Below, piece after piece: positions 12,166 to 23,243 of a stretch of DNA of 64,000 nucleotides. A program made the translations under genes and the position numbers. The stretch's first letter is position 1; every line of letters starts with the position of its first letter. Source of the DNA: Ailurus styani (taxonomy: Eukaryota > Chordata > Mammalia > Carnivora > Ailuridae); contig LNAC01000774.1 in assembly GCA_002007465.1 (NCBI GenBank), positions 138,426 to 202,425 of the forward strand, read 5' to 3'. The notes under the pieces are model-generated. The model was given only the letters and a program-made list of their open reading frames with translations. It was not told the DNA's origin and did not search any database.

Positions 12166-12820
12166 ATGATCCTACACCTGGTTCTGTCATTGCTGATGCT
12201 GTTTGGCTCATAAACCTATCATTGACGGTGGCATCAGAGGCTACGAAAGTGCATCATCTTGTCCAGAATAAGATGTGCATGTTCTCCAACAGGAATCACA
12301 TCAGCGTCAGGCAGGCTGACTTATTGGAGAAGATGCTGAGGGACAGCAGAATAGAATATCTCATCACAGAAAGTCCTCCTGCAAAACACTGATCTAGGTA
12401 GAAGTAAAAACTAAGGAAATGGACAAGCTCAGGCTGAGAGGAGGTATAAACTGAAAGATGATTGGAGACAGTACTCGGGAACGCTAATTTAAAAGGGTGC
12501 AAAGAAGGATGAGCAAAGATTAGAAGAGAAGCACACGTCATGGCAAAGGTTTCAAGAAACAAAGAGGTCGGTGCTAATCCTGTGAAGCCAAGTAAGATGA
12601 AGTTTGAAAATCAGCCACCAGGTTAGCAATTGTGGATCTGCCAAAGCAATTTCAGTGGAATGAACAGAAGCAAAGGAAGGTTGAGGAACCAATGAGAGGT
12701 GGATGAAAAACTCCTCAATGAGAACACTCTACCATTTGCCAATGCCATCATACTAGCAGCAACAAGCTAAGAGATGTTTAAAACTAATGTGTCAACCCCG
12801 ATTCTAACACACTGAATCAT
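12166..12820. other. Unique sequence
   Basis: About 650 bp with no recognised repeat. The frame at 12087-12392 starts inside the L1M fragment and is not a credible gene. Confidence 0.4.
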
Positions 12821-12824
12821 CATA

Positions 12825-12970
12825 TCTAGTGTACCATATAGGTTCCCATATCGCAGTTGAAGGAAGAAACAAACACAGTAATTTTCCAAGGTCACACAGC
12901 TATCAAATACAGAGCCAGGATTTAAATCCAGGTTAATTTCAGAGCCTGAGTCCTTCAAGATGACATAAAA
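12825..12970 (-). repeat. MIR, antisense
   Basis: Contains CCAAGGTCACACAGCTATCA, then GAGCCAGGATTTAAATCCAG, the reverse of the MIR core and tRNA-like region. Confidence 0.8.
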
Positions 12971-13097
12971 TGGACTCCTTGGTAACACTTTCCACTTGTT
13001 GGTTCACACCTCTCTTCATACCAGACCAAACAGGAGCCTCTTGAAGACAAGGACCAAACTATATCTATCAGTGCTCTACTTGGTATAAAGAGCATTC

Positions 13098-13324
13098 AAG
13101 TATTTACTGAATTGGGCACCTGGGTGGCTCAGTGGGTTAAAGCCTCTGCCTTCGGCTCAGGTCGTGATCCCAGGGTCCTGGGATCCAGGCCCGCATCGGG
13201 CTCTCTGCTCAGCAGGGAGCCTGCTTCCTCCTCTCTCTCTGCCTGCCTCTCTGCCTACTTGTAATCTCTCTCTCTCTCTGTCATATAAATAAATAAAATA
13301 TTTTAAAAAAAGTATTAACTGAAT
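13098..13324 (+). mobile_element. Can-SINE with target-site duplication
   Basis: Body about 13113-13309, starting GGGCACCTGGGTGGCTCAGT and ending in AAATAAATAAAATATTTTAA. Flanks are AAGTATTTACTGAAT (13098-13112) and AAGTATTAACTGAAT (13310-13324). The second flank is also the start of the segment duplicated around the N at 13402. Confidence 0.94.
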
Positions 13325-13494
13325 AAAAAGAACTACCTGGCTATAAGGGAAGGAAGCAGAGCATAGTATTCAGAGGGGGAGAAGGGTCAAGAGAACGTCG
13401 GNAAGTATTAACTGAATAAAAAGAACTACCTAGCTATAAGGGAAGGAAGCAGAGCATAGTATTCAGAGGGGGAGAAGGGTCAAGAGAACGTCGG
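13310..13494 (+). repeat. 92-bp direct repeat on both sides of a single N (N at 13402)
   Basis: Bases 13310-13401 and 13403-13494 are the same length and differ at one position (CCTGGCT versus CCTAGCT). The unit is otherwise unique DNA beginning with the SINE target-site duplication. The exact abutment against one N points to a contig join whose overlap was not merged. Confidence 0.93.
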
Positions 13495-14053
13495 AGATGG
13501 AGGCTGTTTGGTTTTTCTTCTGCCTTTTCTTTTATAATGGGAAGCACTGGAGCATTCTGAAAAGACAACCTATGAAGAGTGAAACATACCTAATGGAATG
13601 GGACTAGGTCAAGAACAGGGGTAAAGGGATTAACCTTGAATGGGAAAAACAGACATTTCTTCAGTGGATATTGGAGGAGGAAAGGAGGAAGAGCTGCAGA
13701 CAGAGAAGATTACAGGTGCAGACAGCAGAAAATTGAGGAAGTTCAAGCAAAACGGCCTTTATTTTCTTTCTGAAGAAGGTGTCAAGGGGAGTGCTAAGAG
13801 TCAGGGGTAACCATCTCTAAGATCTTTTAAGCGAAAGTGGTGGAATGTTCCCGTGTGTGTACAAATGGGTATCTTACACATACACACAGAATATCGTTAA
13901 AGGATACAAAAGAAATTAATAGAAGTCACCACGGCCGCTGTTAGGGAACAAGCTGATTCGGTGGTCTGGGACGTAAGGAAGTCTCAGGAATCCCATTCTG
14001 TACTCTTCCACTGCTGGCCTTTTTAAGAGGTGCATACATTACTTTTTCAATTT
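13495..14053. other. Unique sequence
   Basis: About 560 bp without a recognised gene or repeat. Confidence 0.4.
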
Positions 14054-14310
14054 AAAAAACTACTTACGGGCGCCTAGGTGGCTCAGTGAGTTAAAGCCTC
14101 TGCTTTTGGCTCAGGTCATGATCTCAGCGTCCTGGGATCAAGGCCCGCATCGGGCTCTCTGCTCAGCAGGGAGCCTGCTTCCTCCTCTCCCTGTCTCTTC
14201 CCTGTCTCTCTGCCTACTTGTAATCTCTCTCTCTGTGTCAAATAAATAAATAAAATCTTTAATAAATAAATAAATAAATAAATAATAAAAATAAATAAAA
14301 AACTACTTAC
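14054..14310 (+). mobile_element. Can-SINE with perfect target-site duplication
   Basis: Body 14068-14296, starting GGGCGCCTAGGTGGCTCAGT and ending in a long AAATAA tail. Both flanks read AAAAAACTACTTAC (14054-14067 and 14297-14310). Confidence 0.96.
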
Positions 14311-14574
14311 AACAAAAAGGAATCAGGCCCGTAGCAAAGGTAAAGAGAGTGAGGATAACGGTTTAACATAAATGTTAAGAGAAATGGAAAAGAAGGTAAG
14401 CAGAGAGCTAGCTCAAAGCCAGGGCTCGGGAGTTTGACCAGGCCGTTCTGGTATCCGTCACCCCCCCCACCCCACCCCCAAGCTGCAGCAGCTCAGGAAA
14501 GACCCCAAACCCCTCTCCTCTCCTCAGTCCCATCCCGTCCAGCACCAGGGTGGTCAGAGTGCCTACTTCAAAGC

Positions 14575-14665
14575 AGTGAATTAGGATTAAGTGATTAAAA
14601 TAGCGCCCAGCCCACTGGGAGAACTGAATAAATGCAGCTATTGTGATGATGATGATTATCTAGCA
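14575..14665 (+). repeat. MIR 3' end
   Basis: GGATTAAGTGATTAAAATAG, then GCGCCCAGCCC and GAATAAATGCAGCTATTGTG, resembles the MIR 3' part (GATTAAATGAG, GTGCCTGGCAC, CAATAAATGTTAGCTATTA). Confidence 0.6.
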
Positions 14666-15285
14666 GCTTTGAGCACCCAGCTAATCAGCCGGCACTTGTA
14701 TGGGAATGTACGGGAATCAGTCCACAGAGCTGGAAGGGTTTCCACCCCGAGGCAGCAGCCCAGTTCAAGACCCAGAGAACCTGTCGGGTTGCTGCTCCAG
14801 GCTTGGGATCAGAGGCAAAAGGACAAGGAAACCAGAGATTCTACTACTTATTTACAATCTACCTTATGGCAGGCTTAAGGAGGTGAGGAATGGGAAGGCA
14901 TCCCAGTTTAAAAGTGCCAGGGTGACTTCTGCAGCGTGTGGGTATTGTGTGGAGCAAAAGTCGGCAGGAAACCGGCAGGGAAAGAAAGAGAGGTCAAGGG
15001 GCCGGAGGGCTAGAAGAAACAGAAAAGCGGGGAGTACATCCAGGACCAAACCTCTTGGTGTGTTCCCCACTTGAGTGGTTGGAGGTCGGGCTCCTGGACA
15101 CAACGCAGGTGTCTAGCAGGAACGCAGGGAGAAAGGGAGGTGGGAAGCTGAAAAGAATGGTCAAAATGCTGCCAATAACTGAAATCCCGTCACATCTCTT
15201 TCAAAGTGACCAGCCCTAGAGAATTCGACAATTCAAATGAGATCCGCCCCCTACTCTGGTATCTGAGAAAGAACTGAAAGAGTAA
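14666..15285. other. Mildly GC-rich unique sequence with overlapping open frames
   Basis: Frames are open on both strands (14591-14878, 14700-15074 and 14938-15219 plus; 14864-15103 minus). They overlap in different frames and contain no recognisable domain or splice-consistent start. I regard them as chance. Confidence 0.4.
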
Positions 15286-15289
15286 AACT

Positions 15290-15540
15290 CACAATAGCTG
15301 TCATATATTAACTGCTAGGCACTGTGCCCAAGCTACTGAAGCATCCATTACCTCAATTCATCCTCCCAACAAGCTATAAGTGGACGTGCTGTGCTTATCT
15401 ATTCCATTTTACAGATAGGAAAACTGAGGTACGTAAGTTCATTAATCTGCCCAAGGATACACAGCCATATTTGAATCCAATGAATCCATCCCACGCCCTC
15501 CTTACCGCAGTGGCTCAAAAGCCACATCGCCAGGCCCTGG
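15290..15540 (-). repeat. MIR, antisense
   Basis: Contains GCTAGGCACTGTGCCCAAGC, TCCATTTTACAGATAGGAAA, ACTGAGGTACGTAAGTTCAT and TGCCCAAGGATACACAGCC, in the order of an antisense MIR. Confidence 0.82.
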
Positions 15541-16769
15541 AGGAGCCTGAATGGGCAGGCTCAGTTCTCCAGTGACCCAGATATGTTTCTGATAGCCTTC
15601 ACATGTCCTTTCCCACTGAAATCTTTTATAAAAAGAAATAAACATTTAGGGTATATCAATAACATTTAAATTTAAATTAATCATAATAGATTAAAGAACC
15701 AGGTGGTGTAAGCTTACAGTATTTTTCCATAGATTTTCAATTAGCCAAGCATTCACAGACCTACTGTAGTAAGCTCAAGCCTATGCCAAGCTTTGCAGAG
15801 AAAGTGACTTCCAAAAGCTCACAGACACATGCATGACGAAAGTGAAAACAGGTTCAAGATAACATATTAGTAATAGCAAAATAATACCTTCAGAAGAGAG
15901 GCTGAATAAGGGTTTGAGCACAGTTTTAATTGGAGACAATCACCTTTTATAAAGAAGTGAAACTGTCATATTGAATTCCTGATTGCAGATTATGTGCTTT
16001 CTGGTTCTCATGTTCATTTCTCAGACTGTCAGATTTTTCATTAGAAATGAATCGTAATTGTCCTTATGAATTGCATTCCACCCAAGGATTTGATCAACAC
16101 AACAGTTTAATAGTACAGTACAGTCCATAATTAATGTCACCAATTTGTAAATCCTAGTTAAAAACTGAATATTACAAAGTTTCATTTTCTGATGCCCAAA
16201 TAAACAACCCACCTCAGGAAAATGCAGCAATTACAGGATAAACTCCCTACATCCTGGGAAGATACTTTATAATAAAATAAGCCAAATAAATGCACTATTA
16301 TGGATCTTACAATTAGACTAAGCCATGTATCTCACTAAGAGTTTCAAGAAATTCTACACCATAACTCCAAAAGAAGCATGTACTTTTCTTTTTTAACATC
16401 CAGAGTAACCTAGGATTAATGATAATTTCCTTGGAGAGCTAAACAGGTATTTAGCCATCTTTAACCCATGAAGGTCCCTCATGAAATAAATAAAAAGCCC
16501 TGTAAACAGCCCCTACCTCAAAGAAATGAAGAGCAAATATTACAAGGAAATATTGATAGGAAAGGAGAAAACAGACATTTCAATAGGATTTATAAAGTTT
16601 CATTTCTGACACTTACTATGAGTACATGGTGTTCTATACTTCTTTCATATGACAAAATATATATATATAATATATTATATGTTTAAATATATATATTTAA
16701 ATTGCAAGGAAATGTCTTCCCTCAATAAACTATTAAGAAATAAACTGTTTTGAAATAAACTGTTTTGTT
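15541..16769. other. Unique AT-rich intron-like sequence
   Basis: No recognised repeat apart from a short AT run near 16660-16705. A minus-strand segment (15943-15888) has acceptor- and donor-like ends and is discussed as a low-confidence exon candidate. Confidence 0.4.
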
Positions 16770-16904
16770 TACATCCTTCACAACTGAGAAACACTAATCA
16801 CTTTGAGCTCATCCCTAGATGAAGAACTAAANGCACACTGTATACATCCTTCACAACTGAGAAACACTAATCACTTTGAGCTCATCCCTAGATGAAGAAC
16901 TAAA
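16770..16904 (+). repeat. 62-bp direct repeat beside a single N (N at 16832)
   Basis: Bases 16770-16831 and 16843-16904 are identical (TACATCCTTCACAACTGAGA to GAAGAACTAAA). Ten unmatched bases (GCACACTGTA) lie between the N and the second copy, as expected from an error-prone contig end. Confidence 0.93.
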
Positions 16905-17134
16905 TACAAAACCTTTGCCAGGTTCCAGTACTCAACTAACTTCTAAGTCATCTCTTGGATTCCTCAAACTGATCCCTTCACGGACTTTCCAGGTCCATAA
17001 GACTTTTGAAATATTGTATTTTTCCAAGATTATCTTAAACATTTGAAGGAAAATAAGCCATCATCTGGACAACCTGAATAACCACTCTAAACCCTGGTCC
17101 TTCCATCAGAAGCATGGCTTCTGGTGGCCACACT

Positions 17135-17140
<6 letters not shown>

Positions 17141-17167
<27 letters not shown>

Positions 17168-17275
17168 CTAATGCCACAACAGGGCAATAAAAGTAGGCTA
17201 AACAACANTGTGTGTGTGTGTGTGTGTGTGTGTGTCTAATGCCACAACAGGGCAATAAAAGTAGGCTAAACAACA
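17141..17275 (+). repeat. (TG)n microsatellite and 67-bp direct repeat around a single N (N at 17208)
   Basis: Bases 17141-17207 and 17209-17275 match: a (TG)n run followed by TCTAATGCCACAACAGGGCA and AAACAACA. The join falls at a dinucleotide repeat, a usual place for a short-read contig to end. Confidence 0.92.
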
Positions 17276-18410
17276 TCAATCACACTACATAGGTTTTCAC
17301 AATCTCCTCTACTGAGAAGAATTCCATTCCCAAAGGATGTCCATAATTCCAAAATGACCCTATTCAAGGAACCACATACGCAGAGCTATGGCAAGGTAAA
17401 TTTCGAGAGAAAAATGAATATAAATGCTGGTGGTCTCAGCTCCGAATCTTTCTGCTCCTTTTCAACAATTTCATACAGTAGAAAAATCTACATATGGCTA
17501 GATTTTTTTTTATCCTAACCAGGTTCATAAGAGTTCACTACTTCACTCAGAGTTAAGATCTTCACTCAAGTTAAGATCTTGTGAAAAAGACCGTTAATGG
17601 GAGATGACAGGTCTCTCCCAATAGCATGGGGCTGAATCTTTGGCTTTATCACTGTCCCCTGCTTCCTCAGCTTCTGGGATTCCATTTCCATCCAAGAGTC
17701 AAGCTGACAAGGAGGAAAACAGCAAACCATACACATATCTTCTCACTATTAAATCCAACAATGATGACTTAATTTCAGCAAAACATCATCAATCACATTA
17801 AATTAATGTTGTTCATTTGAATTTTATTGGTTTTATAGTTTTGTTTTGAGTTTTATGTGAAAATCTGTTTGAGTTTCATAGCTGTAAAAGAGCCATAAGC
17901 AAAGAAGTTATATTTTTAGTTTATATCTATACATATATAAGTAACATTATTTTTATTATCATTCAAGTCCACATTGGAGCCGTCACAAGGATTTTCTTTC
18001 CTAAGTCTGAGGTTGTTGCCTTCGCGGGTTTCTTTTCTAAGTTTCATCTGTATGCAAGTGTAATAGTTTCATGGTCCCCATTTTACATATAAAAACATAA
18101 CCCTAGAAAGCTTGAGAACCTTGTTCTGACCATGCAGCCATCACAACCAGAAACCTGCATCAACCTGAATGTTACCTGGCACCCCAGGAGGAGAACTGAG
18201 CTCAGCAGGACTCTGCTCCTGCCACACACACCAGAAGGCAAAAAGCCTGATGCTGTGAAAAGTTTCCGGTGTAGGAAAGTAATTCAAATACCCAGTGTAA
18301 TATCCCCAAGGCCCTACAACCTAGAAAACAGTGTACTACTACAATTACTACTGATGATGACAGCAACAACAATCCTATAAATGGCAAAGATTGGCATCGT
18401 GATTTCATCG
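17276..18410. other. Unique intron-like sequence
   Basis: AT-rich single-copy-looking DNA. The frames at 18132-18380 (plus) and 18202-18423 (minus) overlap antisense and have no recognisable motif. Confidence 0.4.
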
Positions 18411-18414
18411 AGCC

Positions 18415-18550
18415 AGGTACCATTCCAGGCCCATCACACAGTAACTTCTAATCTTCCCAACAATCCCATTTTACACATGAGGAGACAGAGGCCAGAGAGA
18501 AAGAATTTGCCCAAGCGAATGTACAACATGCTATAGGATTCGAGCCATAA
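18415..18550 (-). repeat. MIR, antisense
   Basis: Contains CCCATTTTACACATGAGGAG, ACAGAGGCCAGAGAGAAAGA and TTTGCCCAAGCGAATGTAC, in antisense MIR order. Confidence 0.75.
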
Positions 18551-19729
18551 CAGTGGCCCACGTCACTGCTCATAAATGTTATTCACAATGCCTCTTCTAT
18601 AAAAAAAAAACTGTAAGAAAAGATGACAGTGGGTCTTTTTGAAGAATACAATCTATGGCAAGCATTTCCAAACAGTTCTCATTAATTAGCTAGTAACTGA
18701 AACATTCCAGCACCAAAACTTAACTTATTGAAACTCTTAAATCCTCCCCTAAGTTAATAATGATTATTTGATTTGCTATTTGAGAAAATTACTCCCAACG
18801 GTAAGGTACTTCAATGCCACCCTGCTGTTCTGGAGAGGAAAGTTACCTTTGTAGATCCTGTTCAAAGAAAGCTCATGCTTTGATCCTTAATATCCCATGA
18901 AGTAAAAGGTTATGCTTAATCTATATTTTATAGATCTAAAAGTCAAATTAGTTTCTGGGAGAAACAAGCAGAGTGTGATGGTAAGCATATTCTGTAGCAT
19001 TCATTTCATTCCTGGTTTGGAGGATACTATGTGCTGAGTTAAAGACAATTACATCAGTATAATACTAGCAGTTTTTTCTTGTATTATTCTGCAAGCATAA
19101 ACAAGTTATACACATGTTAATTTACATTCTATATAAAAAGCCAATTTTAAATCCAATTTATAAGGCAATAAATATATAAAGATTCTAGGACAGAGCAATA
19201 AAGTTATGCCATAAAGTAGAGTTAATTCACGACAACAATAATAAAAGCATGACAAATTTTAGCATTCTACCAACTGCACAAAGGTGTTTCAGGTAACATC
19301 TGTTCAGAAGCAATTGCTACAAGACAGACTAGATGAGATGCAAGGTATAATAAATGTATGTCAGTTTGCTTGCTTCATAATTAAAGACATGAGTCTTTGA
19401 AAAAAGCAATTAAGCCTTGCTCTAAATCTCAGACAATTATCCCTACTCCACCCCTTTTTACCCCCCACCACACATACACACAAAAGATCCAGGGTGATCC
19501 AGAAGTAATAAATGCCATATATCATCTATTTTCAGTAGCTAAACAGACTCCCAAAAGCCACTTGATATATTTTGTTTCTTTTGAAAAGTCATGTATTAAC
19601 AAACAAACAACAATAACAAAAAACTTCTTTTCTCCTGTTAGGAAGGATAAACACCGGGGGAAAAAAAAGTCTGGGGCAATTCAGGCAATTTACTTAGAAG
19701 ACCGGCCTGAATAAAATAAATGATCTTAC
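18551..19729. other. Unique intron-like sequence
   Basis: No recognised repeat. It includes a 29-bp minus-strand segment (19299-19271) with splice-like ends that is discussed only as a candidate. The plus frame at 19397-19714 has no recognisable domain. Confidence 0.4.
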
Positions 19730-19791
19730 CTTATGAAGGTTTCAATGTCAGATGCGTTAGGTGGATTTTGACATGAATGACACTCAAGTGC
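19730..19791 (-). CDS. Possible second coding exon of the minus-strand gene
   Basis: On the minus strand this 62-bp segment follows the acceptor-like TTCTTATTTGAAGGCTTTAG and is followed by the strong donor AAG|GTAAGATC. Taken in the phase left by the 25068-24994 exon (phase 0) it stays open for 20 codons, reading ALECHSCQ through ETFI plus two bases. The Cys-x-x-Cys in ECHSC is suggestive but not diagnostic. An open frame of this length is common by chance, so the case rests on two good splice sites plus matching phase. No protein family was recognised. Confidence 0.28.
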
Positions 19792-20164
19792 CTAAAGCCT
19801 TCAAATAAGAACACTGTCTCTAATTCTTGACAATTTAACTCTAGGACAACTGAAAGCATCACTTTAGCTGACGACTCAATGAAGAAATAAACTCAAAAAA
19901 GAGCACCCAGAAATCACCTCTACCTTTGCTCCACTTTCAAGCAACTACAAAAATGATGCAGCAGAACAAGATGAATTCAAGTGCTAGTTGCTATTCCACG
20001 GGACCCAAATGTTATCTTCTATCCAACCCCCCAATCACAAATAGTCCAAAATAAAATGATACCACAATGAAGAGATTTAGATGAATCTGATGGTTCTCTA
20101 AAAATCGCATATATAAATTATTAAACCACACCTTTCAACGTGGTCACCCTCAGAACCATACCTG

Positions 20165-20636
20165 CTGTGCTCGTTTCCTAGGGCTGCTGAAACAAATTAC
20201 CAAACCAGATGGCTTAGAACAAAAATGTATTCTCTCCGTGCTGGAGGCCCGAAGTCAGAAATGAGTTTCACTGGGCTCAAATCGAGGTGTTCACAGTAGC
20301 ACTCTCCTTCTAGAAGCTCTAGAGACCAGTTCCTTCCCTCTTTCAGGTTCCCAGGGCTGCCATGCCGACATTCTTTGGCTTGGGGCTACATCACCAATCT
20401 CTGCCTTAGGGGCCCATCACCTTCTCCTTTTCTGCAGTCAAATCTCCTTCTGCCTCCCTCTTATAAGGACACCTAGCGTGCATTTAAAGCCCGGCCTGGT
20501 GACCCAGGATAATTTCCCCATTTTAGAGGCCTTAACTGAAAGTCCTTTTTAGCAATAGAAAGTAACACTGACAGGTTTCAGAGATTAAGACGTGAATATC
20601 TTTGGGGGGGAGGGGGTCATTATTTAGCCTGCCACA
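20165..20636 (-). mobile_element. Ancient LTR-type repeat, antisense (MaLR-like; family uncertain)
   Basis: Starts CGTTTCCTAGGGCTGCTGAA, continues ACAAATTACCAAACCAGATG, GTGCTGGAGGCCCGAAGTCA and CTCTTATAAGGACACCTAGC, and ends TTTAGCCTGCCACACCTG. This order is that of a reversed mammalian LTR of the MaLR sort. A relative with the same landmarks lies at 54855-55465. It has no coding capacity. Confidence 0.6.
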
Positions 20637-20639
20637 CCT

Positions 20640-20895
20640 GCCTCCAAATAGATCCGAAACAAGGTAAGCAAGCACTAAACTCTTCAAGTCTACTCTAATT
20701 TCAACTCACCCCCCCGAAAGTTCCCAGTACAACAGACAACAGTTCTCCAACTTCATACCTCTTCCCACCTCACAAACTGCCTATGATCAGGAAATCACTA
20801 ATTCTATATTCATTAAAGGTGTTAGTATTTGTAATGGCTCCTGAATGAGTAAAGTAGTAAGGATTAAAACTCCCAACTGCACGGGAGAGTAATAT
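20640..20895. other. Short unique spacer
   Basis: No gene or repeat recognised between the LTR-like element and the MIR. Confidence 0.4.
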
Positions 20896-20899
20896 AGGA

Positions 20900-21067
20900 T
20901 AATGACGAAAAATGTGGGAGACAGCTTGTCTCGGTTCAAATCCCATCCCCACCAACAGGCAGCTGTGTGACCTAAGACAATTCAGCCTCCGTACTTTGCT
21001 TTTCCCATCCAGCAAACAAGGCTAGTAATACCACACACCTCACAGGGTTGTTGTAAGGGTTAAAGGA

Positions 21068-21099
<32 letters not shown>

Positions 21100-21180
21100 G
21101 AAAGAGAGAGAGAGTTTGTGTGTGTGTAGCACCTAGAACAGAACTTGATTCAATCATTAAGGGTGATTATTATTGATGTC
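20900..21180 (+). repeat. MIR with an internal (GT)n expansion
   Basis: TCGGTTCAAATCCCATCCCC, AGCTGTGTGACCTAAGACAA and CACAGGGTTGTTGTAAGGGT follow the MIR order. A (GT)n/(GA)n run (21067-21128) has grown inside the 3' half, after which GCACCTAGAACAGAACTTGA resumes the MIR tail. Confidence 0.82.
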
Positions 21181-22489
21181 CAAAATGGTAGACACAGATA
21201 TTACCGGACAGGGTGAAAAACCACAACCAAAACTGAGAGTACAATAATGACATAATTAAACAATAACAATCCATTCAATGAGATGGAAACCATAAGATCA
21301 GATGCAAGATTTACACTAAAGTCTGTGAGAAGTTTTAAAGGCTATCCCTAATTAAAAGGAAGAGCTACTCTGCCCACTAGGATCACCAAATGCACCGGCC
21401 TCCTATCAAAAAACTGACCCCCCCAGCCTAGAGATGGAAACTTCTCCCGAAGCCACACATCCTGCTCTCCATCTGGATGTGGGGCCACCACGGCCCGCAC
21501 TGTGTGCTTCTAAGAGCAGTGAAGGTAGAAACGAAGTGCCCAGCATCACTGAAACGCATTTCATGATGAGTAGGGCAACTGTTTTGTTCTGTTCTAGAAG
21601 GGAAATCTGACTTAGGCTCAGGTACTGAGAGTGTGAGCTAGGGGAGGACAAAGTTTAATGATCCTCATGAATTCTACGTACCTTCGCAAAACCTTCGTCC
21701 AGGCACCTGCCTTGTCCCTCCACCCCCAGCCTCCAATGGTTGCATCCTGTCCCCCAGTATCTAACCCCAGCATCTCAAAACTCACTGTTTACCATACTTT
21801 CTACTGAATCAAGTTAGTTAGTTCACAAACAGCCCAAAAGTCAGTGATTTCCTGTGCAACCAAACTAGCATACATTTACAACAGACTACTTTCTACTATT
21901 TACACAGATCTATGGGGAGAAATTCTGTACTACAAACTTGCAGACACAATTCAAAAGTAACTTGAGACTCATGACTATACCTACAGTGGAAAACAAGGAT
22001 GTTTCTGCTTTATCAAGGCTCAAAGTAAACCAGGATTTCAGTGGGCACCAGAGCTCATGCCTTCTTAATCTAACTAAGACTGGGGCAAGGCGCCAATTTC
22101 CCACTCAGTTCGGCTGTCAACTTGCAGCTTTGTGGAGTATGTAAAACACCAAACACCTAAATTATCCCTATTCCTGCAACATCACCAAACTACCTTACTT
22201 ATTCCAGTCAAAAGCAGCTGTCCCTGGCAAGTAGGTGACCTAAGGACTAGGTGGCCCGAAGAGATTTAGGCTAACATGGCTCCATACGAAATCAAGAGAA
22301 AGCCAAGAGCCAACTTGACATCTGGCAGTAGAGCAAACCGAACTACAGAACGATCAGGTGTAGAAGCACTGCAGCGATCTCATGAGGGAGGGGCCGTCTC
22401 CAACTTCAAAGCAAGGGTTACTTCAGTGAGACTGAGAGCAGTGAGGAACTAGGCTGACTGGGAAGAGCTGCTCAAAAGGCAGCCTTAAC
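21181..22489. other. Unique intron-like sequence
   Basis: About 1.3 kb without a recognised gene or repeat. Plus and minus frames around 21910-22144 overlap antisense and are unsupported. Confidence 0.4.
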
Positions 22490-22712
22490 ACTGGAATACC
22501 AAGGGGGCGCCTGGGTGGCTCAGTGGGTTAAAGCCTCTGCCTTCGGCTCAGGTCATGACCTCAGGGTCCTGGGATCAGGCCCGCATCAGGCTCTCTGCTC
22601 AGTGGGGAGCCTGCTTCCTTCTCTCTCTGCCTGCCTCTCTGCCTACTTGTGATCTTTCTCTATCAAATACATAAATAAAATCTTAAAAAAAAAAAAAAAC
22701 TGGTATACCAAG
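22490..22712 (+). mobile_element. Can-SINE with target-site duplication
   Basis: Body 22504-22698, starting GGGGCGCCTGGGTGGCTCAG and ending in an A run. Flanks are ACTGGAATACCAAG (22490-22503) and ACTGGTATACCAAG (22699-22712), one mismatch. Confidence 0.96.
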
Positions 22713-23055
22713 CCTCAGGCCAGGAACAGATTTAGGGCTCTTACGGAACCCTGGGGTCCCAAATCAGTGGCACTCCCAGAAAAGCATCCCCACTAAGGCC
22801 TCTTGGAAGATAGGTTAAGATAAAGCAATGAGCTTTTTATAAAGATCTACAAGCACAAGAGGAGAGAGAGTAAACCTCCACGAACACAAGTCAACATAAA
22901 CAGCCCAAAAATTGCACACACCAGAACTATTTAAAAAAGAATAAAAAGAGTCACACAGGAAATGCCTTAAAAAAATAAGAAAAAACAAAGAACTATCAGC
23001 AAAGACCACGCAGATCTGAAAAAGAAACAAATGGAATCTACAGAAATAAAAAATG

Positions 23056-23200
23056 CAGTTGAACGTTGAACAACACAAGGGTTCAGGGCACAGATGGATT
23101 CCCACACAGTCAAAATTCCTGTATAACTTTTGACTCCCCAAAAACTTACTACCAATAGCTTATTATTGACTGGAAGCCTTATCAATAGGACAAATTACCT
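23056..23200 (-). mobile_element. Tigger/pogo-like nonautonomous DNA transposon fragment
   Basis: Starts CAGTTGAACGTTGAACAACA, a degraded terminal repeat, and continues AACTTTTGACTCCCCAAAAA and TATTATTGACTGGAAGCCTT. The same landmarks occur in reverse at 57977-58302 (ACTTGGGGAGTCAAAAGTTA), so these are two copies of one family in opposite orientation. Confidence 0.7.
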
Positions 23201-23243
23201 CTAAATTAATTATGAAGCCATGATTCAAATCAGACTCCTATCC

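Noticed and set aside
13310..13494. Recent biological tandem duplication
   Set aside because: The copies abut a single N and three other N positions show the same pattern, so an assembly artefact is far likelier.
14591..15219. Cluster of overlapping open frames on both strands
   Set aside because: Different frames overlap, no domain or splice-supported start is visible, and mild GC richness explains them.
18845..18900. Minus-strand exon candidate ending AAAG|GTAACTTT
   Set aside because: In the phase required after the 19791-19730 segment it meets a stop, and the acceptor is weak.
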